Shown: one piece after another, positions 1-7,205 of the stretch | How the letters are laid out: the number at the start of each line of letters is the position of its first letter | How positions within the stretch are numbered: position 1 is the stretch's first letter | From: Rickettsiaceae bacterium | Lineage (GTDB): Bacteria > Pseudomonadota > Alphaproteobacteria > Rickettsiales > Rickettsiaceae | DNA: 21,504 bases | Assembly: GCA_021741085.1 (NCBI GenBank) | Contig: JAIOYM010000010.1 | Span: forward strand, 1 to 21,504 | Direction: 5' to 3' | The notes under the pieces: generated by a model | What the model saw: the letters and a program-made list of their open reading frames with translations, nothing else | The model's database searches: none | What the model was told of the DNA's origin: nothing | Made by a program: the position numbers and the translations under genes

Positions 1-195
1 GTAATAGAAAGTTAAAAAACCAACACAAATAATATAATAAATTTATACCTGAAATTTGTATGGGGAAAACACAGCAACGTAATAGCCAAGAGCGAGCATT
101 TTCAAAATATTAGCTATGCTCTAAAACCTGAATATGAAAAATTTTTAAAAGAATCTGTAGAATTTTTTCTACAGTTTAATATAAGTAAAGTCACT

Positions 196-1341
196 TTGTA
201 TAATTACGATGGAAGTGAGTTGATTACTACAAAGGATTTACTAAATCAAGGTGATCCTAGTAAAACAAATTTAGTTGGTTCTCTAATTAAAATTTATACT
301 AATTTTTTGCTTTTTTTGGGCTTTTATACTTCAATTAGCGAGGATTATGCTTTGTCTAATGCTGTACTTGGCAAAACTACAGTATTATTAAATAATAGAG
401 AAATGTTTTCTAACATCTATGCTCCTTTAATTGATTATCAGTATGAAGACTATCCGATAGATTTAATTGTAAAATTAACAAATGCCGAAAGCAGATTAAA
501 TGATATTTATACAGTTTCTGGTGAAATTATTTTGTTTTATCTTTTAATTTCTTTGGCTGTCTATATTTGGCTGAAAAAGAATTTACTCGCTATACATAAT
601 TATTACGATCCTAATGACAATAACAACAAAATGCTTTTACGTAACAATTATGATTTTTTCCTTAGCGTTTCTTGGCAATGGCAAAATTATTTGAACAAAA
701 TAACAAATGCTTTAGAACTACTAAAATTAAATAAAATAACCAATGCAACAAAAGATAAAGAAGTTTTACAAGATAATTTTGATGATCTGATTTCTATCCA
801 AACCGAAGCATCTTATGCAATTGATAATTTAACTATTCTATTGAATTCGTCACTTGGAAAATTGGAATTACAGTCTAATTTGGTTGAAATAAATGCATTA
901 ATTAAGGGGATTCTAAGCACAGAAATGTCATCTTTGAATAAAATAGCTACGAAATTCAAACTTGAAATACCAAATGCTAAAGCTTTTTTGAAAACAGATA
1001 TAGAAAAATTAACTCAAGTCTTAAAGTTAATTATTAACTCTATAGTTAAAAAACATAATCTTGCTGAAGATTTAACTTTAACAGCAGAGATAAATAAAGA
1101 AAATAAGATTTACACGATTATCTTAGAATATACTGATGAATTTTTTCAAGAGAATGAAATACCTAAATTGTTGTTTGCTTTTGATACGCCCTACTCTTTA
1201 CACTCTGAGATTAAATTGGACAAACTATGGTTGCCAGTGAGTCGTCAGATTTTAAAATTAATGGCTATGGACTTTAATATTTTACACTCTAAACCAAAAG
1301 TTGCCATCAAAATAACTATGCAGTTATTATTTGTACAATGA
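196..1341 (+). CDS. Degenerate membrane-bound histidine-kinase-like protein, probably 5'-truncated
   Basis: The frame from TTG 196 gives 381 residues. It is open further upstream to a TAA at 13-15, and codons 16-195 read like protein, yet they contain no ATG, GTG or TTG. The normal N-terminus is therefore missing or frameshifted. Visible layout: an extracytoplasmic-looking N-terminal part, one strong membrane helix (about residues 111-126), a helical segment (about 147-220) and a C-terminal region resembling a kinase ATP-binding fold, with an N-box-like stretch (LKLIINSIVKK). In the helix that should carry the phospho-acceptor, the segment FFLSVSWQWQNYLNKI lines up with the HisKA pattern FL-x-x-(M/V)-S-H-E-L, and Trp160 sits at the His position. 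No clear G1/G2 glycine boxes follow. The seen facts are the helix, the Trp and the missing start; kinase ancestry is inferred from pattern. It could be a pseudokinase, a ChpT-like phosphotransferase relative or a pseudogene. Confidence 0.5.
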   Translation: MYNYDGSELITTKDLLNQGDPSKTNLVGSLIKIYTNFLLFLGFYTSISEDYALSNAVLGKTTVLLNNREMFSNIYAPLIDYQYEDYPIDLIVKLTNAESRLNDIYTVSGEIILFYLLISLAVYIWLKKNLLAIHNYYDPNDNNNKMLLRNNYDFFLSVSWQWQNYLNKITNALELLKLNKITNATKDKEVLQDNFDDLISIQTEASYAIDNLTILLNSSLGKLELQSNLVEINALIKGILSTEMSSLNKIATKFKLEIPNAKAFLKTDIEKLTQVLKLIINSIVKKHNLAEDLTLTAEINKENKIYTIILEYTDEFFQENEIPKLLFAFDTPYSLHSEIKLDKLWLPVSRQILKLMAMDFNILHSKPKVAIKITMQLLFVQ

Positions 1342-1471
1342 TACTTAGTAAAAGATGAAATTTAATAGTGCGATTTAAGTGACATAAAAATGATAAATTA
1401 TACAGTATTTTCCACTAAAGATTGAAGTCGTAGAAGTTTTGTGTCATTATTGTATTAGTATTGAATAGCGA

Positions 1472-1487
1472 AATTGATATATCAATT
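1472..1487. repeat. Perfect 16-bp palindrome over the ribosome-binding region
   Basis: AATTGATATATCAATT is perfectly self-complementary and ends five bases before the ATG at 1493, where a Shine-Dalgarno sequence would lie. No purine-rich SD is visible for that gene. It could be a dimeric-repressor operator or a small hairpin that masks the start; chance in AT-rich DNA is also possible. Confidence 0.4.
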
Positions 1488-1492
1488 AGTAA

Positions 1493-2170
1493 ATGAAGCG
1501 GAAATATAAAGAATATTTAACCAAAATACTTGAATTTAACCATTTAACTTTATTAGTATTATTATTACTAACAAGCTGCTCTCTAAAAGATCAAAATTTA
1601 AGGCACTCTGGCAATAATAAAATTATAGATAGCAATAAATCTTCAATGTCAAAGCGCCAGCTTTACCAAAATACCCAATATATAAGAAAGGCTAAAACCA
1701 ATATAATAAACCAAAATTATGAGGACGATGAAGATGAGTCTACCATGTCAATAGAATATAGAAAAATGTACGAGAAGATGATTAAAGAAGATACTCTAAA
1801 AAAACAAAAAAGAGACTCCTTAGGTAACACAGATGTAATTAAACAAAGGGCTTCTGCCCAAAATTCAAAAAATCTTAAAAATACCAATGGTAAAATATTC
1901 GAAAAATACGCTACTGGAAATTCGAATGATTCACCTAAGGCTGCAGAAAATATAAAAAATAATGATGTTGTTAACAAATCAGAGGCGGATTTACAACAAC
2001 AATTGTTAGAAACTAAAAAATTGTTGGATCAAACTCAACAAGAGTTGGCAAAAAGCAAATGTAAACTACCCCCGCCTGATGAAAATTCAAACTCTAAACT
2101 TTTTTCCTCAAATAATTCTTATAACGATATAAAACACGGTGCTGCCTGCTCGTTGCCGCCAGAATACTAG
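1493..2170 (+). CDS. Predicted lipoprotein of unknown function
   Basis: A 225-residue protein. The N-terminus has a basic stretch, a Leu-rich hydrophobic core (about residues 18-26) and a lipobox LTSC with Cys29, which fits signal peptidase II processing and a lipid anchor facing the periplasm. The mature part is hydrophilic and Asn/Lys/Ser-rich, with an acidic patch (EDDEDE, around residue 80) and a probable coiled coil at about residues 163-190 rich in Gln/Leu/Lys. Two further cysteines lie near the C-terminus. I recognise no family. It lies 151 bases after the kinase-like gene and 237 bases before atpD, with a palindrome just upstream of its start. Periplasmic lipoprotein is well supported by the lipobox; any role is unknown. 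Confidence 0.7.
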   Translation: MKRKYKEYLTKILEFNHLTLLVLLLLTSCSLKDQNLRHSGNNKIIDSNKSSMSKRQLYQNTQYIRKAKTNIINQNYEDDEDESTMSIEYRKMYEKMIKEDTLKKQKRDSLGNTDVIKQRASAQNSKNLKNTNGKIFEKYATGNSNDSPKAAENIKNNDVVNKSEADLQQQLLETKKLLDQTQQELAKSKCKLPPPDENSNSKLFSSNNSYNDIKHGAACSLPPEY

Positions 2171-2219
2171 ATTTTATCAAATAAATTTAAAATAAGTACT
2201 CCTAATTTGTTAAATATTT

Positions 2220-2228
2220 TGCTATAAT
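2220..2228 (+). promoter_or_regulatory. Candidate extended -10 promoter for atpDC
   Basis: TGCTATAAT matches the extended -10 consensus (TGn followed by a perfect TATAAT). No good -35 lies at the expected distance, which is usual for extended -10 promoters. It would give a leader of roughly 170 bases before atpD, in an otherwise geneless 237-base spacer. Confidence 0.45.
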
Positions 2229-2407
2229 CTTCCAAACTACAACTTAATTTATTTTATTGTAAAAAAAGCTTACAACACTACTAAATGTTTTTGAGCTCTT
2301 ATTCGTATCTAAATTAATTTTAGTAATAATAGTAAGTATCTAAATAAAGATATTTATAATCCAACATCAATGTGATATAAAATTATTAAACTTAAAAATT
2401 ATAAGAA

Positions 2408-3832
2408 ATGGCAAGCAGCAATATTGGAAAAATAATACAGGTGATTTCTGCGGTAGTTGAAGTAGAATTTGAACACGATAATTTACCGCTTTTACGAAAC
2501 GCTTTGGAATGTGATAATAACGGCAAAAAACTAGTGTTGGAAGTTGTCCAGCATATTGGTGATAATATTGTTAAGTGTATCGCAATGGATTCTACTGAAG
2601 GACTTTCTAGAGGAGTAGAGGTTAAAGATACTGGCCTTATGATAACAGTGCCTGTAGGGTTAAAAACATTAGGTAGAGTTATGAATGTAACCGGCGAGGC
2701 GATTGATGGATTAGGTGCAATTGAAACTTCAGAGTATTTACCAATTCACCGCGCACCACCTCAATTTCAAGATCAATCTACGGAACAAAAAATTTTGACA
2801 ACCGGTATTAAGGTTATTGACTTATTAGCACCTTATGCTAAAGGCGGTAAGATAGGTCTTTTCGGGGGAGCTGGTGTAGGCAAAACTGTGTTAATTATGG
2901 AATTAATTAACAATATAGCCAAAGCTCATAAAGGCTACACTGTATTTGCCGGTGTTGGAGAGAGAACCCGTGAGGGAAATGATCTTTATCATGAAATGAT
3001 AGACGCTGGGGTAATAGATTTAACAAATTTACAAAATTCCAAAGTATCTTTGGTATATGGCCAAATGAATGAGCCACCTGGAGCTCGTGCAAGGGTTGCC
3101 CTAACTGGACTTACTATTGCTGAATCTTTCAGAGATCTAGGCTCTGGTAATGACGTATTATTTTTTATAGATAATATTTTCCGTTTTACTCAGGCAGGGG
3201 CAGAGATTTCTACTTCTCTTGGCAGAATACCTTCAGCTGTTGGATATCAACCTACTCTAGCAACAGACATAGGTGAATTGCAGGAGCGTATAACGTCTAC
3301 TAAGTCTGGCTCAATCACTTCAGTTCAAGCTATTTATGTACCAGCTGATGATCTTACAGATCCGGCGCCAGCGGCTTCTTTTACCCACCTTGATGCTACT
3401 ACTGTATTAAGTAGACAAATAGCTGAATTAGGAATTTACCCAGCCGTAGACCCACTAGATAGCACGTCACAAATGCTTTCAGAAAAAATAGTAGGATCCG
3501 AGCATTATAATGTAGCAAGAGCTGTGCAGGAAGTATTGCAAAGCTACAAATCGTTGCAAGATATTATAGCTATACTGGGTATTGAAGAACTATCTGAAGA
3601 TGATAAGTTGGTTGTTGCTAGAGCCAGAAAAATTCAACGATTTTTATCTCAACCTTTCCACGTAGCAGAAGTATTTACAGGTATGGAGGGTAAATTTGTG
3701 TCTATAGAAGACACCATTCAGGGGTTTAAAGGTATAGTGGAAGGGAAATATGATGATGTCCCAGAAGCTGCGTTCTTTATGGTAGGAACTGTAGAAGAAG
3801 TTTTAGAAAAAGCAAAAAAAATGCAAGCATAA
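2408..3832 (+). CDS. atpD: F1F0 ATP synthase subunit beta
   Basis: A 474-residue, full-length catalytic beta subunit of F1, located on the cytoplasmic face of the inner membrane, where it makes ATP from ADP and phosphate as gamma rotates. Motifs seen: P-loop GGAGVGKT at residues 153-160, the GER motif with catalytic Glu185, Walker B LFFIDNIFRF with Asp255, and the ATPase alpha/beta signature PAVDPLDSTS. The N-terminus GKIIQVISAVVEVEF is the usual beta-barrel start, which supports this ATG; the SD is weak (ATAAGA). atpC follows after one base. The upstream partners atpH, atpA and atpG are absent here: the preceding gene is a lipoprotein, so the F1 operon is split. Confidence 0.98.
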   Translation: MASSNIGKIIQVISAVVEVEFEHDNLPLLRNALECDNNGKKLVLEVVQHIGDNIVKCIAMDSTEGLSRGVEVKDTGLMITVPVGLKTLGRVMNVTGEAIDGLGAIETSEYLPIHRAPPQFQDQSTEQKILTTGIKVIDLLAPYAKGGKIGLFGGAGVGKTVLIMELINNIAKAHKGYTVFAGVGERTREGNDLYHEMIDAGVIDLTNLQNSKVSLVYGQMNEPPGARARVALTGLTIAESFRDLGSGNDVLFFIDNIFRFTQAGAEISTSLGRIPSAVGYQPTLATDIGELQERITSTKSGSITSVQAIYVPADDLTDPAPAASFTHLDATTVLSRQIAELGIYPAVDPLDSTSQMLSEKIVGSEHYNVARAVQEVLQSYKSLQDIIAILGIEELSEDDKLVVARARKIQRFLSQPFHVAEVFTGMEGKFVSIEDTIQGFKGIVEGKYDDVPEAAFFMVGTVEEVLEKAKKMQA

Positions 3833-3833
3833 T

Positions 3834-4097
3834 ATGAGCTCTTTCAATTTAATCATTGTAGGATTGAATAAATTCAAAAAATTCGACGGCATAAGTAGTT
3901 TAACCCTAGATACCAGTCATGGTCAAATTACTATATTGCCTGGGCATTGTGATTTTATTACAACCCTACAAGAAGAACAAAACATTAAGTTTTTTTCTAA
4001 TATAGAACATGATTACAATATTACTGATGCTATGTTGTTTGTTCGTAATGGTGAAGTTAGAATCTTAACGCAAGATTTCATAAAAATTGCAAATTAA
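3834..4097 (+). CDS. atpC: F1F0 ATP synthase subunit epsilon, short form
   Basis: An 87-residue protein one base after the atpD stop (TAATATG), so translationally coupled. The sequence FDGISSLTLDTSHGQITILPGHCDFITTL matches the N-terminal beta-sandwich of epsilon, where GH-x-x-(F/L)-(I/V)-(S/T)-x-L is typical; it ends just after the strand with VRNGEVRILTQDF. The usual protein is about 110-140 residues and continues into a two-helix C-terminal domain that can inhibit ATP hydrolysis. That domain is absent: the stop comes straight after the sandwich, and the following bases do not resume it in any frame. The sandwich is the part that binds gamma and the c-ring, so coupling could be kept. Identification is secure from context and motif. 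Confidence 0.9.
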   Translation: MSSFNLIIVGLNKFKKFDGISSLTLDTSHGQITILPGHCDFITTLQEEQNIKFFSNIEHDYNITDAMLFVRNGEVRILTQDFIKIAN

Positions 4098-4111
4098 TCA
4101 AAAAATATATA

Positions 4112-4232
4112 TTATAGGTTCAAGCCAAGAAGTAAAACTAGTAATATATATCCCCCTGAGTTGTACCTAAAGCATTATTCTTGGGTGGCTGGCATTTGAG
4201 CTAAAAATACCATGTCGCCCACAAACCTATAA
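4112..4232. ncRNA. Candidate structured RNA or complex 3' end downstream of atpC
   Basis: An outer 9-bp stem (TTATAGGTT at 4112-4120 with AACCTATAA at 4224-4232) encloses a strong inner hairpin. The inner hairpin pairs 4182-4189 (TGGGTGGC) with 4214-4221 (GTCGCCCA), including two G-U pairs, and continues through 4190-4192 with 4210-4212. The inner stem is much more G+C-rich than its surroundings. It starts 15 bases after the atpC stop. It could be a 3'-UTR stabiliser, a processing site or a small RNA; strand and family are unknown. Confidence 0.35.
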
Positions 4233-4311
4233 CTTACTTAGCATTTCAGCGATTCTAATATATTCATAAAAAAAGGGATATCTTTTAGCACGTGATATTT
4301 ATCTTTCATGA

Positions 4312-4334
4312 AGCTCTTTCTTCAACAAAGAGCT
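4312..4334. repeat. 8-bp hairpin
   Basis: AGCTCTTT (4312-4319) pairs perfectly with AAAGAGCT (4327-4334) around a 7-base loop. No T-run follows on the plus strand, so it is not a typical terminator. Confidence 0.4.
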
Positions 4335-4434
4335 CCTTTAAGGAACCATGAGTTTTTACTCTAAACCTTTCTACTAATAGGTAATACTAGTCAAAACTGT
4401 AAGACCTTTCAAGATAGACCTTCGCTATCAATGA

Positions 4435-4471
4435 TATAGTGCTTTGGGCACTAAGAAAAGTAGGCACTATA
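4435..4471. repeat. 8-bp inverted repeat
   Basis: TATAGTGC (4435-4442) and GCACTATA (4464-4471) are perfect complements around 21 bases. The spacer holds a second GGGCACT (4446-4452) that could pair alternatively with AGTGC, so two mutually exclusive hairpins are possible. Confidence 0.35.
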
Positions 4472-4486
4472 CCTAAAGATTAAGCA

Positions 4487-4509
4487 CGAAGCAATTTCTT
4501 TCGTTTTTT
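4487..4509 (+). terminator. Weak terminator-like hairpin with T-run
   Basis: A short stem, CGAAG with CTTTCG (the last pairs include a G-T), is followed directly by TTTTTT at 4504-4509. The stem is only about five pairs, so termination would be weak. It lies about 400 bases after atpC with no recognised gene between. Confidence 0.25.
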
Positions 4510-4661
4510 ACAAAAATTCTTCTAATACTACAACAATTTCGTAACAAAAATCTTATATATAAATGAATTATCGAAAATAACTGCAAATAGATACAACCTA
4601 CGACTCCTTAAAAACTCAAAAATACCTTATCCCACCAAAGCTAGAAACTAGATAATACCCA

Positions 4662-4886
4662 TATAGCTTAACTCGAAAAGCTAGTGACGGTTTTAAACTC
4701 GCAACAAGGCCTGCGAAAAATCAAAAAAATTACGCTGCTTTTGTGATGTTGCAACAGGCTCATTATAAGTTATTGCCTTTATGACTTGTTGCACTTCACT
4801 TTTGAATTTTCAATTAATTACAACAATTTGTTTTGGTTTTAGGTTCTTTACCCTTCTTTGTTACTAACTAACGGAGTTAAGCTATA
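4662..4886. mobile_element. Candidate MITE or decayed IS with terminal inverted repeats
   Basis: TATAGCTTAACTC at 4662-4674 and its exact complement GAGTTAAGCTATA at 4874-4886 bound a 225-bp segment. Similarity continues inward at the same offset: after four unlike bases, AGCTAGTGAC on the left faces AGTTAGTAAC on the right, 8 of 10 matching. The ends thus form about a 27-bp imperfect terminal repeat. Inside are a 7-bp inverted repeat (TGCAACA 4750-4756, TGTTGCA 4787-4793) and a short open minus frame, but no transposase. TA at both edges would suit a TA-targeting family such as IS630/Tc1; that is inference. Confidence 0.4.
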
Positions 4887-4934
4887 CCTAACTAAAAAAA
4901 CACGAGTTCTACCTAAAATTTAAATTCTACAAAA

Positions 4935-4960
4935 ATGACTTTTATTAATGACTTATATTA
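4935..4960. repeat. Tandem 13-bp direct repeat upstream of the outer-membrane gene
   Basis: ATGACTTTTATTA (4935-4947) is followed without gap by ATGACTTATATTA (4948-4960), 12 of 13 identical. The same TGACTT word recurs in the -35 region at 4991 and inverted at 5015-5020. This arrangement looks like a regulator-binding region. Confidence 0.45.
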
Positions 4961-4989
4961 GTATTAGTAAATCTTGAGTTAATATCTTC

Positions 4990-5018
4990 TTGACTTTTTC
5001 TTTTTTTAATATTAAAGT
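4990..5018 (+). promoter_or_regulatory. Candidate sigma70 promoter for the outer-membrane protein gene
   Basis: TTGACT (4990-4995) is spaced 17 bases from TAAAGT (5013-5018). The -35 is good and the -10 fair. A 12-bp inverted repeat (TATTAATGACTT 4943-4954, AAGTCATTAATA 5015-5026) has one arm upstream and one over the -10, which would suit repression by a looping or dimeric factor. The gene starts at 5064. Confidence 0.35.
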
Positions 5019-5063
5019 CATTAATACGTACTTAAAATTAACCGTTTATAAAGAATATTAGTT

Positions 5064-6197
5064 ATGAAAAAATTATCAGAAATTATATTAATTTTAATTA
5101 GCTTAGCCTGTCTTCTTCCCCCACAATATATGTTTGCTCAAAAAAGTGCTACAAATAATAACTTTAATAAAAATTCCAATAGCACCCTCAATTATAAACC
5201 TACAAGCCCAAGCGACTTATCAGAATCTCATCGTATAATTGCTGACATGATAAGATTTAACAACCATGTGAATAATTTAGAGTTTTTGAACAAGGAAGAT
5301 TCCATAAATAAACTACGCCTTGGTGTTAATTTTTATCAAACACACTTGCTGCATCTTAAAAGTAAAAACAAAAATTCTCATCAACCGATAACGGGGTTGG
5401 CTTTAAATTTGAGCTATCACAATAGTTCAGCTTTAGGTAATAATTTCTATCGTGAATTTTATATAGGCGCTTTTACAAGCATAGCAAGACTAGACTCACA
5501 TTCTTTGCAACCTTCGTTAAAAAACGATTTAAAAGAGTCAATACTAGGTGATAGTTTTTCTGCAAAAGCTAACATCGACGGAAAATTAGATTATATTAAT
5601 ACCGACCTTTTTGGTAAAGACTCTGGCCTCAAAGCTCTAATGGGTATAAGATTTCAAACAACCTATAACGTTAATTTAGCAAAGTGGGAGAATTATGAAG
5701 TTTACGCTAAACTTGGTGTGCCGATTTTACCTCATTTAACTATTTTTGCTGATGCTGGTACTGGAAAATTCGTTAGTTATTATAAAGATTTTTTATTTGA
5801 TTTTCAAAATATAATATTAGGTGGTGGTATAAATTTGCATAGCAATTTTGCAGAAATTAATGCTTATGTAAAAAGCTACATACCATTCGATTTTAACGAG
5901 ATGAAAAGGTTGAACTTTCCGACTGTTGTAGAATGGGGCCTGGAATTACCTATTAAGATATCCTCGTTAAGATTACAAGGTTACTATAAATTAACAACAA
6001 TAAAACATCTTGCAGATTTTAAGTTCGATCCATTGCGTTCAGATTTAGGGCTTTCTTTAGGATTTGTACCTAATGAAAATTTCAGTGTTTTCTTATCAGC
6101 AGGAGCTACTTCAGACACAAACGATTTAAGTAAATTCTTTGATGAAATGGACCAAGTTAGAGCTACTGCATCTTTACAGATTAATATGAATCTATAA
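5064..6197 (+). CDS. Secreted protein, probable outer-membrane beta-barrel
   Basis: A 377-residue protein with a clear Sec signal: a basic MKK start, a hydrophobic core (residues 7-19) and a likely cleavage after MFA at about residue 25. An Asn/Ser-rich linker follows. From about residue 85 to the end the sequence alternates polar and aromatic or aliphatic residues in short stretches (LGVNFYQTHLLHL, FYIGAFTSIARL, LRLQGYYKLTTI, ATASLQINMNL) separated by polar turns, which is the pattern of amphipathic membrane strands. There are no cysteines after the signal and no long membrane helix. I recognise no named family. It stands alone, with repeats over its promoter and a convergent neighbour 21 bases downstream. 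Secretion is well supported; the barrel is inferred from strand pattern. Confidence 0.75.
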   Translation: MKKLSEIILILISLACLLPPQYMFAQKSATNNNFNKNSNSTLNYKPTSPSDLSESHRIIADMIRFNNHVNNLEFLNKEDSINKLRLGVNFYQTHLLHLKSKNKNSHQPITGLALNLSYHNSSALGNNFYREFYIGAFTSIARLDSHSLQPSLKNDLKESILGDSFSAKANIDGKLDYINTDLFGKDSGLKALMGIRFQTTYNVNLAKWENYEVYAKLGVPILPHLTIFADAGTGKFVSYYKDFLFDFQNIILGGGINLHSNFAEINAYVKSYIPFDFNEMKRLNFPTVVEWGLELPIKISSLRLQGYYKLTTIKHLADFKFDPLRSDLGLSLGFVPNENFSVFLSAGATSDTNDLSKFFDEMDQVRATASLQINMNL

Positions 6198-6218
6198 AAA
6201 CATCACGACCCGACTGAA

Positions 6219-7184
6219 TTAAATTAGAGTATAGTTCGCAAAAGATTTTTCTTTCCTAGCGCTATACTCTAGATAAATCAAATAAAGATTAGACAATATA
6301 GTTATATTAGAAATTAAAGTTAACAATAAGCCGGGATTTATCGAAATAAATGAAAAACTTACTGTAACAATCATGATAATTTTAATGACTTGTAAAATTT
6401 TATCCTGATTATTGCCACGCTTCAAAAAAAATAATATTGCAGGCAGGTTTATAAAGTTATTATTGATAGCCAACAAAATTAACTCAAAGATATCATTGTA
6501 ATTTTGTTTAGTAATAGTAATAACTGCTAGCAGCAGATAATAACATCTAATGCATAGGACCATTTTATTAATAGCACCTAAAATCACTCCTCGTTCGCAT
6601 ACTAATAATCCCAACGAAGCAAATACTATAATAACCAATGAGGCTATTAATATTACTTTGCTTGCACTTGAATGCCTGTCTTTTAACATAATTAAGGCAG
6701 TTGTATGAAAGACTAATTCCAAAATATTAAGAGGCAAGTATAAAATATTTTCGTAATAATCTCCCAAAGCATAATATTGCTTATTAAGTTTTATTGATAC
6801 AAATCCCGCTACTATACTCGAGATTATTATTAGAGCTATGGAAAGACTATTAATATCTTTTCTATTCCATAACACAACTAAAATATAGATAGTTATAACT
6901 GATATACCAAGAGAAATAAATGAGATGAATTTCAAACTAGCTATTATTTTTATTTTGCTGGTTACTACAATTTCATGATCTAAGACGCTTGATATAGACA
7001 AAATAATTAAGGCGCTAGTGCAAAAATCTAGAACTTTTTTATGTTTATCATTTGTGAATATAACTAACCCAAAATATATAGGTAAAACTATAGCGCTAAT
7101 GTAAAAAGCAACTATCAATACCGATATATTATTGGGTGCAATTAAATTGAAAATCGATATTAAACGCTCTAAAATAAAGGGCAT
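6219..7184 (-). CDS. Polytopic inner-membrane protein of unknown function
   Basis: A 321-residue, very hydrophobic protein with about nine or ten membrane helices separated by short basic loops (NDKHKK, NRKD, KDRHSS, KRGNNQDK). Ile and Leu dominate and no transporter signature is evident. It begins 21 bases after the AEC carrier stop and shares its strand, so it is probably the last gene of the transglycosylase-carrier cluster. The C-terminal tail (SARKEKSFANYTLI) is cytoplasmic-looking, and its codons contain one arm and the loop of a 10-bp hairpin (6225-6271). It may be a species-restricted transporter or sensor; the sequence does not decide. Confidence 0.7.
   Translation of the reverse strand: MPFILERLISIFNLIAPNNISVLIVAFYISAIVLPIYFGLVIFTNDKHKKVLDFCTSALIILSISSVLDHEIVVTSKIKIIASLKFISFISLGISVITIYILVVLWNRKDINSLSIALIIISSIVAGFVSIKLNKQYYALGDYYENILYLPLNILELVFHTTALIMLKDRHSSASKVILIASLVIIVFASLGLLVCERGVILGAINKMVLCIRCYYLLLAVITITKQNYNDIFELILLAINNNFINLPAILFFLKRGNNQDKILQVIKIIMIVTVSFSFISINPGLLLTLISNITILSNLYLIYLEYSARKEKSFANYTLI
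6225..6271. terminator. 10-bp hairpin at the convergent 3' ends, possible bidirectional terminator
   Basis: TAGAGTATAG (6225-6234) pairs perfectly with CTATACTCTA (6262-6271) around 27 bases. It lies between the plus-strand outer-membrane gene (stop 6197) and inside the last codons of the minus-strand membrane protein (stop 6219-6221). There is no T-run on either side, so it could instead block read-through or act as a 3' stabiliser. Confidence 0.35.
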
Positions 7185-7205
7185 TAAGCCAACATATTAG
7201 TTAAA

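Larger units (their letters stand above)
4098..5063. other. 966-base region without an intact gene: structured and relic-like DNA
   Basis: No frame on either strand carries a convincing intact gene. The region holds a nested stem structure (4112-4232), a hairpin (4312-4334), an 8-bp inverted repeat (4435-4442 with 4464-4471), a terminator-like hairpin with six T (4487-4509), a 225-bp segment with inverted ends (4662-4886) and promoter-proximal repeats (4935-5026). Several short minus-strand frames read like protein (for example 4696-4809 and 4619-4720) but are broken by stops. I see no tRNA, rRNA, SRP RNA, RNase P RNA or tmRNA core motif. A decayed mobile element is the simplest reading. Confidence 0.6.

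Noticed and set aside
1717..1977. 86-codon minus-strand frame across the lipoprotein gene
   Set aside because: Phe/Ser-rich translation typical of antisense to Lys/Glu/Asn-rich coding DNA; the sense strand has a lipobox.
4115..4135. GGTTCAAGCC resembling a tRNA T-arm
   Set aside because: The flanks cannot form the T-stem or acceptor stem, and no anticodon arm or D-arm lies at the right distance.
4309..4362. 18-codon plus-strand frame beginning MKLFLQQRAP
   Set aside because: It overlaps a hairpin, has no SD and does not continue; not supported as a gene.
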